Source: Cercophora sp. LCS_1 (Eukaryota; Ascomycota; Sordariomycetes; Sordariales; Lasiosphaeriaceae). Taken from it: DNA of 64,000 nucleotides. The stretch lies in the NCBI GenBank assembly GCA_036250225.1, contig JAPZLL010000072.1, forward strand, positions 48,633-112,632, read 5' to 3'. Under the pieces are notes generated by a model that saw nothing but the letters and a program-made list of their open reading frames with translations, was not told where the DNA came from and did not search any database. Made by a program: the position numbers and the translations under genes. Every line of letters starts with the position of its first letter. Position 1 is the first letter of the stretch. Shown here piece by piece: positions 10,304-23,262 of this stretch.

Positions 10304-13102
10304 CGAACGGATGCATTTCATTGGACCATGACATTGGGCGGCATTTTCACTGTGGTGTTCAAAAGGACGTGGCGTTCTCGGAGCGGATACGGATCTGGAT
10401 GCATATTGATACCCCGCACTCTTTTTTTTGCCCGGCGAGCGCTTGTCATGGGCACGAAACTGATGTCATAGCCAGGCTATCAGCGCTTTTCAGACCGACC
10501 AGCCTGCAATGGCATCGGCACGCGCACCCTTACATAGGCCTGACGGCGCTCTTGAACGAGAGCAGTTCGGCACGATCGAAGCGAGCTACTTACGTAGGCC
10601 AGTTGGCGCCCTCACTTGAATCGACCGGACCTTTACATTTCTTTTTTTGTTTTCTTTTAGTCTCGATGTTTGGTCGGGCTGAGGGATTACCTGGTGACTG
10701 ACTGACGCAGGCTTTGATGAAGATTGCCGGCTACCGATCTTTGGACAGGAATCCATCGAGCTGGCATGACAAACTTGGAGATACTGCTGATAACTGCATA
10801 GGATGCTGGCCCTGCTTTTGTCTGATGGAGTGATGCTCTGCATTCGCCTGGACTGAGTGGTGGCCCGCAAAAACACCCGTTGGCGACCTAAGGGTCGCTG
10901 GCACCCTTTTCTCACTGCATACTGCGCTTTACGTGCGGCTGTGGAGAGGAATTGGATGCCGGGTGTTCGCCTTGAGCGAGCTCTACGGTTGGTTGTGATG
11001 CTCCATGAACCAGAAGTCGGTGGGAGATTTGGGTGCTGATGCTGGTGCTGGGCGTTCAAGTTGACCACGGGCAATTGCCCTGCTCAGGCCAGAAGCGGAA
11101 AGAGCCGGCACTTGCATGATTCCACGGCCACAACCAAGGCATGCTTTTTCTCTCTCCAGTGCACAGTGCTGAAGAAGCAGGTGGTTTGATCACATGGGGG
11201 CGTCAAGGTGCCGTGGAAATAAGCTTCAGTGGTCCCCCGCTAAAAACGCCCCGTCTGGGGTGGGTGAGGGCAAGGCGGGGTCGAAAATCCCCCGAGATGC
11301 CTGTCAGCATCCATCCATGTCCTGGACCACCGCTGGGCACCTGCCTCTTTCCATCGTTCGAGCTTTCCATCCACTGAGGTTCCAGGTTGTTTTCTGTGCA
11401 GGACCGATCAACCTCGCACCCTTGCTGTGTGCGTGCAGCATGCAACGGCCATTTCTTCGGTCGCATTATCTTGGAAGGGAAGGGTTGCTTTGCGTCTGCC
11501 ATCTGCCAATTACGACGACAGCGGACTGGCGGTGATGCGCCTTGGAAGCCCAGTGGGACTGTTACAAGAAGAGCAAGCATGGAAGAGGCAACTTGTGTCC
11601 TTCCCAATCGATCACGAAATGTATAATACGTATGTAAGCATTTACGGTTTGAGTCCAGATGACCACGAGGATATTTAGGAAAATAATAACGACGGATGTC
11701 GGCACGCGATGGTGGTGGTGCCCTGGTTCGGAGGTGGTGGGTTGCACCGGTGTTTAGCGAGTCTTGCCCGCCGTTGATAATCCTCCGGAGCTGTGTCGCC
11801 AACATCGCCTGGCTGTGTATGCATTGTCCCATCCATACTGGAGGGAAGCAAAAAAAGGGCTGTCGGGACTAGACAGCGTCAGGGTAAGGTGGCATTGTCG
11901 TCCCCGAAAAGGAAACTGTCAACTTTTGACATTGTTCTTGGCTTTTCATGACACGCATACACAGTCAAGCAAAGATTTCAACGGTTTTGTCCGTGCCGTC
12001 GTGGTGGCTTTTCGGCACATTGAAGCGAGACGGGCGAAAAATGTCCGTTATTGGTTGGGGACAAGCCACCCCGTCTTGCCCGTGCTGGAGGGGGACGAGA
12101 GCAGAACGCCACCAGTCAAAGATCAACGACAGTGAAGCCGGTGCAAACCGCACACGCGCCGTCAGTCCTCGACGAACCAGCATCGAATGGGATGGGCGAG
12201 GATTGGGCCCTTGAGCTCCTTCCTAGAAAGGCAAGACGTGCAACACGGACGGGAAACCCATGGCGGTGGAATGATGTGGCACCAAGGTTTCAAAGGAATC
12301 TCCGGCCCCATTGGTGGAGAATAAACAAGCATCGAACACATGCTCTGCTTCTTTGTATCACCACCCTTTTTCCGCCGCGGTGAGTCGGTACTACCGCGGT
12401 CGATTGCGGGTGTGTCGGTACATCGAGCCTGGGGCTAATCAACAGGCGATAGGTAAATGTTTTCTGGAGGTGGTCTTACCCCAAAACCCCCAGTGCCGTG
12501 GCGCAAGAGAGGGAGAAAGAGATGGCTGAGCTCATCAAGGGGGTGGCAGCTGGTTTGCTTTCCGCCAATACAAATACTATCATACTAAATGTTAATACAG
12601 ATGGGGCTTTTTTTGGGCGACGAGGGTGGTCCCATGGGATAACTGCAGATTTATAGCAGGGTCTGATATAACTGCAAAGCACACCGACAGATGCAGATGG
12701 GAAGCTGCACGTTCTGGTCTCCTCTGGTACCCTTCTGGTGCCCACTAGCCAAAGAAACTTCCTGGTTCTTGAACGGGGCAACGTTGTGCAACCCCGGTTG
12801 GAGCAGCTACCTACCATATGGACCAGACCGGCATGTACCTAACCATGTCCTTGTCAGTTTTTTTTTACAGGGAGCTGGTCCAGGTCCAGGAGGCCAAGGT
12901 CCTGCGAGATAAATTGTAGGGACCTGAGCTGCAGCTCGTGGACAGACGCAACGGCGATCGTCTGCTGCTTGCCCTGGTTGATGAGCATATATTGCCGTGA
13001 AGCTTCCCACCGCGTCACGTTCCGTTGAGGCTCACGTCTTTTTTCCCATCCTTATCCATTTCGAACACACACCGAGGACAAACCACCACCGAAACCGTCG
13101 CC
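10304..13102. other. 2.8-kb intergenic region
   Basis: No gene is supported. A 209-codon open frame on the minus strand (11203-11832) has no domain and a composition like its surroundings. A pair of imperfect direct repeats (TTACATAGGCC... and TTACGTAGGCC...) lies near 10530 and 10590. The right part is the promoter of the sugar transporter, with a TATA-like CATATATTG near 12987. Confidence 0.45.
12429..12493. promoter_or_regulatory. Two CreA/Cre1-like sites
   Basis: CTGGGG at 12429-12434 and CCCCAG (the same site inverted) at 12488-12493, about 610-670 bp before the transporter start. SYGGRG is the consensus of the fungal carbon-catabolite repressor CreA/Cre1, and close pairs are often the functional form. 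Short sites arise by chance, so this is only suggestive. Confidence 0.35.
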
Positions 13103-15077
13103 ATGTATCAGGCGAGCAATGTATACTTTATCTGTTCCTTTGCCGCCATCGGTCTGTCTCTCCTTCCCTCTTTCCCACTTTCCTGCTTCCCCACAAAGCC
13201 ATGCTAACCCAACTCCCACCAAAAAGGCGGCGGCCTGTTCGGCTTCGACATCTCCTCCATGTCGGGCGTCTTAGGCACCCAAGCCTACAAGCGCTACTTT
13301 GGCAACCCCGTCTCGTACACGCAGGGCGGCATCACGGCGTCCATGCCGGCGGGTAGTCTCGTCGGGTCTCTCGTCTCGTCTTTCTTGGCAGACAAGTACT
13401 CGCGCAAAGTGGCGCTGCAAATCTCGTGCGTCCTGTGGATTATCGGATCCATCCTCATGGCCGCAGCGCAGAACATCGCCATGTTGTGTGTAGGACGCGT
13501 TATCTGCGGACTCTGCGTCGGTATCGCGTCGGCGATTGTGCCGGTTTACCAGTCCGAGATTGCGCCCAAGGAGATTCGAGGAAGGGTGGTCTCGCTGCAG
13601 CAGTGGGCGATTACTTGGGGTATTTTGATGTGAGTTTACATCTCTCTCTCTCTCTCTCTCTTTCGCAAAAGGAGAAGATGATGGCTGATGAAAATAAAAA
13701 ACAGTCAGTTTTTCATCCAGTTTGGTGCTGCCCAGGGAACAGGCGGTGGACCGAGTGATCCTGACCAGCCCGAGGCCGCGTTCAGAATTCCCTGGGGCGT
13801 GCAGATGGTTCCGGCGTTTGTTCTTGGTGTTGGCTTGTTTTTCATGCCGTATAGCCCCAGGTGGTTGGCGTCCAAGGACCGCTGGGAGGAGGCCATCCAG
13901 GTGCTGGCGGCGATCCATGGCGGTGGGGATGTCAACCATCCCAAGGTGTTGGCGCAGTATCAGGAGATTGAGGAGGCGTTGCGGTTTGAGCGCGAGCAGG
14001 CGGTTTCGTCGTTCAAGGCGCTGGTTGCGCCGAGGATGTTTAAGCGCGTGTTGTTGGGCATGTCGATTCAGATGTGGTCGCAGTTGTGCGGGATGAATAT
14101 CATGGTGAGTGCTCTGATGTCTCAGGGATGGATTGGATATGCTGACGTGGCGGCAGATGTATTACATTGGTAGGTTCGCATGAGTTTTACGGAATGTGAT
14201 AGTGGACTGACATTGTTGTTTTGCAGTGTACATTATGAGGTATGTTGACTTTTGTCTCTCTGATTCCGAACTTGATGCTAACATTACCAGCTCTGCTCAA
14301 ATTGCCTCACCACTCGCAACCGCCTCGATCCAGTACGTGATCAACGTGGCTCTCACCCTCCCCGCTATCATTTTCCTTGACAAATGGGGCCGTCGTCCCT
14401 CGTTAATTCTCGGCTCTTTTGGCATGATGACCTGGCTGTTCATTTCTGGTATTTTCTCCTCTCTCCCTTATCCCAGCTCACTAATTAACATTATTCCAGG
14501 CGCCGTCCAACAACACTTTGGCCAGCCCAACACCGAGATCACCCGCACCCCCGACAACAGCGACGTAACCTGGATCGTCATCAACAACCGTCCCGCCTCG
14601 TCCGCTATCGTAGCTTGCTCCTACCTCTTTGTCGCAACCTTTGCCACAACATGGGGTCCCGTGTCCTGGACCTACCCAGCCGAGATTTTCCCTTCCAAGA
14701 TCCGCGCCAAGGCCGTCTCCTTGTCGACGGCGGCCAACTGGTTCTGGAACATGGTGCTTGCTTTTGGCGTGCCCCCGCTGCTGTGGAACATTTCATACAA
14801 GATGTACTATATCTTTGGCGCCTTCAATGCGGCTGCGTTTATCCACATGGCTCTGCTTGCGCCCGAGACAAAGGGGTATACGCTGGAGGAGATGGACGAG
14901 GTGTTTGATTCGGGATTGCCGGCGTGGAAGAGGCTCAAGAAGACGAGTCGGTTGGAGGAGTTGGCGAGGGAGATTGAGGCGGGCAATGTAAAGGTTACTG
15001 TGCCTGCTGTGTCAGCTGGGCAGGGGGAGGAGAAGAAGGAGGAGGAGGTCAAGCCTGCTGAGAGTGCAGCTGTGTAG
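13103..15077 (+). CDS. MFS sugar (monosaccharide) transporter
   Basis: Seven exons: 13103-13151, 13227-13629, 13705-14104, 14157-14169, 14227-14239, 14291-14448 and 14500-15077. They encode 537 residues. All introns are GT-AG and phases agree throughout; the last intron is 51 bp and in frame. Sugar-porter signatures are clear: GGLFGFDISSMSG in helix 1, DKYSRKVAL loop, GRVICGLCVGIASAIVPVYQSEIAPKE, PYSPRWL after helix 6, and PETKGYTLEEMDEVF after helix 12. Twelve membrane helices are expected, in the plasma membrane. The start resembles fungal glucose/hexose transporters (short Met-Tyr N-terminus directly before helix 1). Exons 4 and 5 are only 13 nt each. The gene is convergent with the GH3 beta-glucosidase gene, 439 bp away. 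Confidence 0.92.
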
Positions 15078-15516
15078 GGTACGGCTGTGTGGGAAGTGGA
15101 CAGATTGGACGAGTGACGGATGCCAGAGGGTGTTATTTGATACCACAGGGGATGGTTTGAATATCTTTGGAAAGTGAGTTGTTGATACCATGAAAGAACG
15201 GATTGAGCGATATTTGTCTAAATGAATCACAACTGTGATACTGAGTCCGCATGCTGATTGCTCGGGAGATCGGGTTGTGTATCTGTTGCGTCGGATACCC
15301 TTCACTTACTGACGCATTATGAACCGGCAAAACAGATTAATAACTTGAAGCTTCAGCAAAATGCCCTGTATTCCAACCCCGACCTTCAAAGTCTAGACTA
15401 ACCATCCAAATGCCCAAATATTACAAAATCTACCCGGTACTCTATCAAGCCAAAACGCCATGCAAAGCAAGGGTATCCGCCAAAATGCCATTCCATCCAA
15501 GTCCCAAACCAAAAAT
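15078..15516. other. Shared 3' flank of transporter and GH3 gene
   Basis: Tail-to-tail intergenic segment holding both 3' untranslated regions. I see no gene in it. Confidence 0.6.
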
Positions 15517-18006
15517 CTAATAAATGCTCAAACTCTCACTTAATCTCAAATCCCGACTACTCGCCCCGACCCAAACGCCATACTCCCCCCTCCTCAACCG
15601 CCACTGCTGCGCCACCACATCCCAAACACTCAAATCCCTCCTCGTCAGCTCAAACACAGCCTCCTTCTTCTCCCCTTTGTCCAGCTCCAGCTTCACAAAC
15701 CCACGCAGCTGTCTCACAGGTGAATCCGAATCACCCCCCGGACCGCCTACATACAACTGCGCAACCTCAGCCCCTTCCCTGTCCCCAGCATTCTCAACAA
15801 CACACCTCACAACAGCAACAACCTCCCACAGTTCGGGATGCCCACCCTGCACAATCCCCACCTCAGGATCCGGAAACTCAGCTGTGTCTCCCGAAACCCG
15901 TACATCCAACGCCTCGTATTGAAACGCGGTATACGACAGCCCAAACCCAAACTCGAACCTCGGCTGCACACCATCCCGATCAAAAGCGCGATAATCCAAA
16001 AACAGACCCTCTTCAAACTCATCCTCGGGAAAGTACTCATGCACCTCACCAACAGTCGAGTTCAACACCCGTCCGTAATCTTCCTCCCGCCGGGCCACCG
16101 TATACGGCAACCTACCACTCGGGTTGACATCCCCATACAGCACATCGACCAGGCTATGTCCGCTTTCCTGGCCCGGTAATCCAGCAAACACCACCGCCGT
16201 GACATTCGGATGATCAATCCAGGCATCAACAACCCGTATCCCAGCTGAATGGATCACTACAATGGTGTTATGACACATGTTCGCGACATTGGTAACCAGT
16301 TTATCGCTGAAATCGTCGGTCAGAGACGTCCGATCGAAACTCTCCCCCGCGTAGGCGTTGATGAAGACTAGGCATGCATCCGTGTTGACGTACGGCGTTG
16401 CCGGATCCTGGGAGTAAAAGTCCCACCTGAGAACACCTTTGTCTCTGATAACACGTTCCTGGATGGCGTGAAAGGGCGAAATGACGTAGGGAGGGGTTGT
16501 GCTGCCTGAGCCGCCGGCGGTTATCAACGTGCCGTTGAATGTTTCCCAGCCGAAATTGACTTCGTACCCGCCCCCGTAGCGGTCTGGGTTCGTCCAGGGG
16601 ACGGGTTTGAGGGTTGCGTCGTAGCCGTAGATGCAGAGGAAGCGCGGGCGGACGAGGGGGAGGGTGTGGTTGACGTTTTTGACGAGGACGGTTCCGGCTG
16701 CGCCGATTTGGCGAATTAGGGAGGCATGGTCGGCTTGGACGTCGACGGGCGGGTGGGGTTGGTCGTTGGGGAAGATGGCGGGCGGTGGGTAGTCTTTTTC
16801 TTGGTGCAGGTAGTACCAGGAGGCGAGAATGCGGGTTGCCATGTCGGCGAGGCGGTCGTGGGTGACGGAGCCGTTGCGGACGGCTTCGGACAGGTTGGCG
16901 CCCCAGAAGCCGGCGTTGGGCATGGTTAGATCGAGACCTGCGTTGGCGGACGCGACGCCTGACATTTGGCCGTCCCAGTCGGAGACGACAAAGCCTTCGA
17001 AGCCCAGCTCGGTCTTGAGGATGCCGTTGAGGAGCTTGGAGTTTTGGCACGCGTACGAGTGGTTGGCGCGCTGGTAGCTGCACATGATGGCGCCGGCGCC
17101 CTCGCGGAGCGCGTTCATGAACGGGAAGGCGTACAGCTCGTGGAGCGTGCGGTCGTCGACGTTGGAGCTGATGGCGTCACCCATCGAGGACCATCGGCGG
17201 CGGAATTCTTGCTCGTTGAGCAGCCAGTGTTTGGGGGTCGCGATGACGCCTGCGTCTTGGATGCCGCGGGTCAGGGCGCCCATTCCGACGCCGGCGAGGT
17301 AGGGGTCGTTGCTGAGCCCTTCCCAGTTGCGGCCACCCCGGGCGATGCGGCCAAGGGGACCGGCGACGGGACCGAGGGCGACGTTGACACCTCGGCCGTG
17401 GAATTCGTCGCCGAGGGCGCGGCCGTACTGGTGCATGAGGTCTTTGTCAAAGGTGGCGGCGAGGTGAATCCCCGCCGGAAAGGCCGAGGCGAACTCCTGG
17501 CCCCGGAGGCCGTCCGGGCCGTCGTAGAAGCAGAGCGACGGGATGCCAAGCCTCGGGACGGCACCTGTGTTGCCGACGCAGAGTCCAGGCCAGCCGTGGG
17601 TCATGTTGACCATCTCGTCCACTGTCATTTTGGACACCAGATCCCGGGCATTTTTGGACGAGGTAGCCCATCGTGCGCTGCTTGTCCCGTTGGCAACAGC
17701 TGTAGGCTCATCTGTTAGCGTCCATTCCACTCAGGGGCAATGTAAACAGGCCGGATGACGTGGGTTGGCATTGTGTGCAAGTCGAGAAGATGGAGTTGAG
17801 ATGGAACAACGCAAGCGACGTGATGAAGGACAGCGATGACATGACAGATGCCTCCTACTGAAGCATGCGCTCTGCGGAACGAGTCCCGATGGAAGAAAAC
17901 ACTCACGGCAAGGGTAAACAGCCGGACTACGGCCATAGTACGGCACTTCGGACGGCGCATTGCCTCCACCAACTGCCGCCAGAGCAAGCAGCCCGGCATG
18001 AATCAT
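15517..18006 (-). CDS. Secreted GH3 beta-glucosidase
   Basis: Exon 1 is 18006-17907 and exon 2 is 17699-15517 (minus strand); together they give 760 residues. The 207-bp intron is long for this window but has GTGAGT and CTACAG ends with a GCTAAC branch, and it joins YYGRSPAVYPC to the Ala-Asn-Gly segment in phase. Exon 1 supplies a signal peptide (MIHAGLLALAAVGGGNA). The GH3 hallmarks are present: GIPSLCFYDGPDGLRG near residue 85, KHW near 190 and the SDW loop with nucleophile Asp near 274. The C-terminus has the fibronectin-III-like domain (VVENAGDREGAEVAQLYV and RGFVKLELDKGE). Many N-glycosylation sequons fit secretion. Such enzymes release glucose from cello-oligosaccharides or other beta-glucosides. 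It is convergent with the sugar transporter, a sensible functional neighbour. The acid/base Glu was not assigned. Confidence 0.9.
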
Positions 18007-21000
18007 GGAGGACGTGGTGCCGAACGACTCAAAGACATCTTTGAGGCCGATGGCAAACTGCTCCACCAGCCGGGCCGATGGTGGAAACAAACTCCACTGC
18101 GGCTGCTCCAACGGTGGAAGCAAGTCGTAGACGAGATTCAACAGGACGCCCATGGTTGCGCATTGAGCCTGAATAGAAAAGGTCTGAGAGCAGCGTTTTT
18201 TTCTCGCTCAAATTTCGATAACGAACAGAGAGACAGAGAGAGAGAGAGAATCAGCGAAAGCTCCGGGTGCAGCAAACGGATCGGACCCGGGCGATTGGGA
18301 TTCCCGTTCCCAAGATTTTTTTCTACCGCTATTTTCTCACCGCCTGCGGATGCGACAGCGGTCCCTGCCTGCCCTGGAGCGACGGTGGGTCATATGCACC
18401 GGGAGCGGGCCTTTAGGCGGCCTGGGCACACCCGGCCCTCAAGTTCCACGCTGACAGAACGATTTCCATTCGGGATGGAAGGCGCAAAGAACAAATTTCG
18501 TCTCATGTTTTTCCAATGGACGCATGACGGAAGCTTATTTCGGAGCGCCAGTGTCCGCACTATTTGTTGATGGTCGTTGATCTCTTTGCATACTTGACCT
18601 TTCTGGTCTTGGGGATGGATGACAACTCCGAGGCAATTCGCTCTCTGCACTGATGCGCAGCGCCCAGCAATCGGTATTGCACTCGCAGCAGCCATCCTTG
18701 TCAGCCAGCGCCAGCGACTGCCGACAGCTCGTTGCTCTCGTTGCCGAAGCGAGTCGGGTGTTCGCCCAGTAAACGGAACCCAACACTTCCGGAAAATCGA
18801 CCTTGGAAACAAGCAGACAGGGTAGGGATTAGGGCGTGTGTTTTTTTGAGCGAGCGGAAGCCGACCAAGTTCTCTGCCACGCGACAACCCGGTCCGGTCG
18901 GAGGACACCTGGAGTGATTGCCTAGACAGGAAAGTCAAACCCGGTTTCTGTTTCATTCTCACGGTCCCGATTAATTTGGAGCTTCCGCCTTGGATTTGCC
19001 TGGCGAGGTTTATTTCTGGGATCGAGATTCCGGTTCCCTGGATTGGTGCTGTTTCCAACAAACAATTCGAGAGCCATTTTCCCCCAGGACACTTTACCTG
19101 TTGCGCTGGGTTGTTGCCATGTCAGCATTTGGAGGGATAATACGCCCGCGTCAGTGATGCCCGCCTGGCAAATGCCTTAATCACGCATGTAACGGCTGGC
19201 TTGCAGCTGGATACGACGTTGAATCACGCTCTCTGCATGTCACGGTGGGCGTCGCGCTTTGGCATCACATCCCACCTCATTCAACTACCCCGCAGACAAC
19301 GGACGCGCGTCGAGGGGCGCGTATGGACAGGTTCTGGATCCCAAGTGCAACCGTGTTTTGGGCGGAAATTGCCGTGTCTACCCCCATGGTGTATGTGGTG
19401 GGGTTGTATCAACTCCTTCGATCGGATGCTCGTTTGCTTGCGTTGTAACCGCATTGTTGCCTTGTCTTGTGTTGTCCAAGACAGACTGAGACTGGGACTC
19501 GCTGTGGTGGTCGGTAGCACGCATAACGTTTCTCCCCGGCAGTGGTGTTGCGATGCATGGCGCGTGGCTGCCACACCGTCCGAAAATGGACTAAACATTC
19601 TGACAGAACGGTTCGCGTCTCTCTAGCGAGGAAAACTGTTCGGTTTGGGCGGGAAGGATCATGGACGTGTGCATACGCCGCAGCCGTCATTGTTGGGCTA
19701 AAATTGCAGGATCATGACGGAGACGTTTATTTTGAGGGCTTCAGAATCTTTCCCGGAGGAACCGGTGTGCTTGCTCACAGCGAGATTTTTTGACGAAATT
19801 CCGGCGTGGTCAGTCCTTCGAAGTGCAGAGTTGCAATCGGATCGCCCGCGACATCCAGACCGTTGATATTGGGACGTAACCTCGGTCAGGCCTCAGTGAA
19901 GGTCGGTGGGTGTTGGAGAGACAGCACAGCTTGATGTCAGGATTCGTCAGACCGTGTCATTGATCTTGTTTCACCTGCGCGCGCGTCCTGGTGGCTTTCG
20001 ACATCGAAGCAATCTTGAGGTGGGGTTTTGCGGCTCGAATACGAATCATGCACGGGAATTGAGAAACGACCGAGGGATTGACACTCACCAACAACTCGCT
20101 TTTGACGGTTGTGCGGTGTCGTGGTGGTTCTAGAGTGGTGGTGTCTTGAATGGTCGGCGAGATTCCATGCGGTGAGAAAATAGCTTGTCGGCTCCCTACC
20201 GACGACCGTTTCTGGGGCTCGTCCCAAATGGCTTCCGTGTCTCTGTCGGCGATGGGGGCGCCGATCGATCCATCGTTCCTGCGTTCTCCTCAAGCTCTCG
20301 GGCCTACTGTTTGACCTCATCCCTTACACGGGCGTCGTTGGCCTCTTGCAAGTGGTTGCCACGACGGCCCTCGGTGACTTTTGATGGTGTCCTCCCCCCC
20401 TCAACTCCCTTTCTTTTTTTGTTCGCCTCCTGTCTTGCGGCCATCGCGGCTTGTGTGTGGAGGAGGCACTCCTGCTTTTTGTCTCACCCGCGCAGTGGCG
20501 GCCGGTGGGATCCATCGGTTGCAGAACTGAATCTCATTGGCCTTAGCAGTCAGCAAAAACCAACAATGGCGTTTCCTTCTGTTTGACACAGAGATTGGTG
20601 GGGGGAGAGGGGCGGGAACACCTCCAGGGAATTTCCAGGGGTGCGCCTGCTTTCCCTGTCCTCGTGGAAGATCCCTGCAAATCTGCGTCTGGATTGGGCT
20701 AAGCGTCAGGAACAGCCGTTCTATTGGATCGCGGAAGCCCTGAACCGACCCGTGCTGGTGGGACGCTGTGGGCGGCTAATGCCAGGGCCGAGGGGGTGTG
20801 CCGTTAGAGAATCGCAGATCGTCAGGGGCACGCGGGGTCAGGTGAACAGCGCCATGGAAGCCTCGAACGGCGGAACGCATTGTCTCGCCCCTGATCCAGA
20901 GGTTTGACGTTTCCACCACCCTGGTTGTGCTCCCGATCCCCGGTCGCGATGCTTTCAAAGTTTCGAGGTCAAAGACAATGACTATTACATCTCCTCGAGT

Positions 21001-21111
21001 CTTTCTGTTTTTTCCGAGCGGGTGTATGGTCTGGTCGTTGAGATCAAACGGGCCGGGAGAGCGACGACAAAACTTCCGAAAACAGTCTGGGGAAAGGGAA
21101 TTTCAATAGTC

Positions 21112-22317
21112 TCACGAGTTAGAGTGCTTGCTTCCGTTCGAGCCCAATCGGATCATGGAGGAAAGGGCGCATCTTTTTTTGTCCGGGATCGGCGTCGGCT
21201 CCTGCGTCGAGTTTGAGGCTCTTTTCCAACGCATTGGCCCAGGTGCCGACCCAGGAGACCAGTCAAGATGCGTCTCGACGACGATGCGTTTGCTCGAGGC
21301 CATCTGGCGGCCGGATTGGACGCTGTCTCCTTTTGCCTTCTGGCCAAACAGAGCTCGCAAAAGTGGGGGATGCGCGCCACCCGTCTCTTGCCGCAGCGAC
21401 AAACAGATCGCTCCCCTCAGTGCATGGCCCGATCGGGGCATGGACCTCGACAAATAGCTCCCGTCGTGCGACCTGGCGTGATAAACTCGCGATACGTTGT
21501 GCCGACATAACACGCCGCAATACGAATGGAATTTACTGGACGTTGTACAGCAAGCAGCTGGGAGCTCGGAGACCTCAGGGCGCTGTGAGACGAACCTGTG
21601 GGGGTCGGCTTTGCGCGACGAAGCACCTGGCTCGAGCCGCGAGGTCCACAACGGCGGCCCGCCGCATAAACGGATGCCCTGTGAGGGCCTCGGCCGCCGG
21701 GAAGCTTCCACCAAAACGATATCTTTTTTGTTCGTCCTGCAACGGTCGGGAGGGTTTCTTCCGGAATCGCAATTAGCTTCACGTATTATTGGGACGCAGA
21801 TGCGCTGCACTGCACTGCAGGCGCTGCGTCGATGATGCGCCGAGAAGCTGTATCTGTGCGGTGTTACAGGTCTCGACTGTGATGTGACGACTTTGGATTC
21901 TGTCCAACCAGCAGCATTGGTGGAATGCAGTGCATGCTTTTTGGGCGACCAGCTCGACGCAAATGGATCGCCGAAACTGATTCGAAGTTCTTGAGATGAG
22001 GGACCGTGCAGTTCGGCTGCTGTCGTGTCGGGGATCCTGTTCTGTTCCAAGTCGGTGTTTTTATGCCAAATGACATCAACATTTTCGATGCCGGCATGGG
22101 ATGGGAAAAGGGGAGGGAGCAATTGACAAACGGGAGTTGTCGGGAAGCGGCACAGAAGTGCGTGGATTGCGACGCCGAATATGTCCTGCAACCCTCCGAA
22201 GGCCAATTGCCGCCACCCCATCCATCTCGCTCGACGTGCATCTGCAGGCGCTAGAATCAACGGTGCGCGCTGCAGCGCCTGAATTGGAGGCTGCGAGGTC
22301 TTGTGGTGTTGTTGCAT
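21112..22317 (-). CDS. Orphan 401-codon open frame, doubtful
   Basis: An ATG-initiated frame uninterrupted for 401 codons, rich in Ser, Arg, Pro and His. I recognise no domain, signal peptide or membrane segment, and no repeated motif. It lies alone inside a gene-poor stretch where several other frames are also unusually open, which suggests stop-codon-poor composition rather than selection. It is listed because its length is well above what random sequence usually gives, not because there is positive evidence of translation. Confidence 0.2.
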   Translation of the reverse strand: MQQHHKTSQPPIQALQRAPLILAPADARRARWMGWRQLAFGGLQDIFGVAIHALLCRFPTTPVCQLLPPLFPSHAGIENVDVIWHKNTDLEQNRIPDTTAAELHGPSSQELRISFGDPFASSWSPKKHALHSTNAAGWTESKVVTSQSRPVTPHRYSFSAHHRRSACSAVQRICVPIIREANCDSGRNPPDRCRTNKKDIVLVEASRRPRPSQGIRLCGGPPLWTSRLEPGASSRKADPHRFVSQRPEVSELPAACCTTSSKFHSYCGVLCRHNVSRVYHARSHDGSYLSRSMPRSGHALRGAICLSLRQETGGAHPPLLRALFGQKAKGDSVQSGRQMASSKRIVVETHLDWSPGSAPGPMRWKRASNSTQEPTPIPDKKRCALSSMIRLGSNGSKHSNS

Positions 22318-23262
22318 TCGCCCGGATGACAGCCAAATTGAATATCATCACCTGAACACCCACACGACGGTATTTTGCGGGTGTCGGCACTTTGGGTCAA
22401 AAAAGACGACCTGGAATCGTCGGCCGCTAGAGGCGCGTCATCTGATGATCGAAACACAATGCCGTCCGTCTTCCGGTGCGAAACGGAAGCCCTCGAAACT
22501 CGAAACCCATGACAACTTCCGGAGCACAGGAAGCGTGGGAACTGAGGTCATTGCCTCGAGAATTTCTTTTTCTCCCCCCTTGTTTTTCCTTCTGTGGTCT
22601 GCGTCCACACCCCTTCCTCCAAATCTGGGCTCGCCGTTGCCTGCAAACCAATGATGGTGGTCTCTGCATCTCATTTCCTGTGTTCCCCAGAACGCACGGT
22701 GGAAATTTTGTTCCCGACTCACCCCCTGGTGCTGCAGAAGCGGGCCCCATGTCCCCCATCACCGCCCAGTTCTCCAATCACGGGCAGTTTTGGCGAGACA
22801 GTGGGCTCCAGCTCCGGGCTGACCCCATTGCCAGGTGCACGCCCCTCCCGCGGTTTGGCTTCTGACCCTGGTCACCTCCACTTTTCTTGTGAGTGAGCAA
22901 TCTTTCTGGCTCGCCCTTTCCAGTCCCTGCTGCCCTGGGAGCTTGCACTCTCTCCCCGGATCCAAAACTCTTGACACCCCATCGCTGCTTCTCCTTTTGT
23001 GTCTCTTGATCCGAATATTGGGTCGAGGTGCAAAGAGTCTCTCCTTTGCGCGATCGCATTCTTCGTCGTCTTCGACTTCGCTTCGTACACTCCTTTCGAC
23101 GTTATCGTCTCCCCGCAACAGTACCCACCGAGGTCAACAAGACCAACAAAAAACAAGACCAACCGACGCCAGACCGTCAACACCTCTTTTCGCCAATCGC
23201 CGACGCGCTCTTCTTTTGTGTCGAATTCCAGTTACTTCGATATTCCCAAGCATCGAGGCTAT

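Noticed and set aside
11203..11832. 209-codon minus-strand frame
   Set aside because: No domain, no conserved-looking blocks, and overlapping frames are equally open. It was treated as chance.
15517..17730. GH3 gene as a single exon starting at 17730
   Set aside because: That start lacks a signal peptide. A spliced upstream exon supplies both the signal peptide and the conserved YYGRSP segment in phase.
18390..19061. 223-codon minus-strand frame in the gene-poor region
   Set aside because: Composition like surrounding non-coding DNA and no motif.
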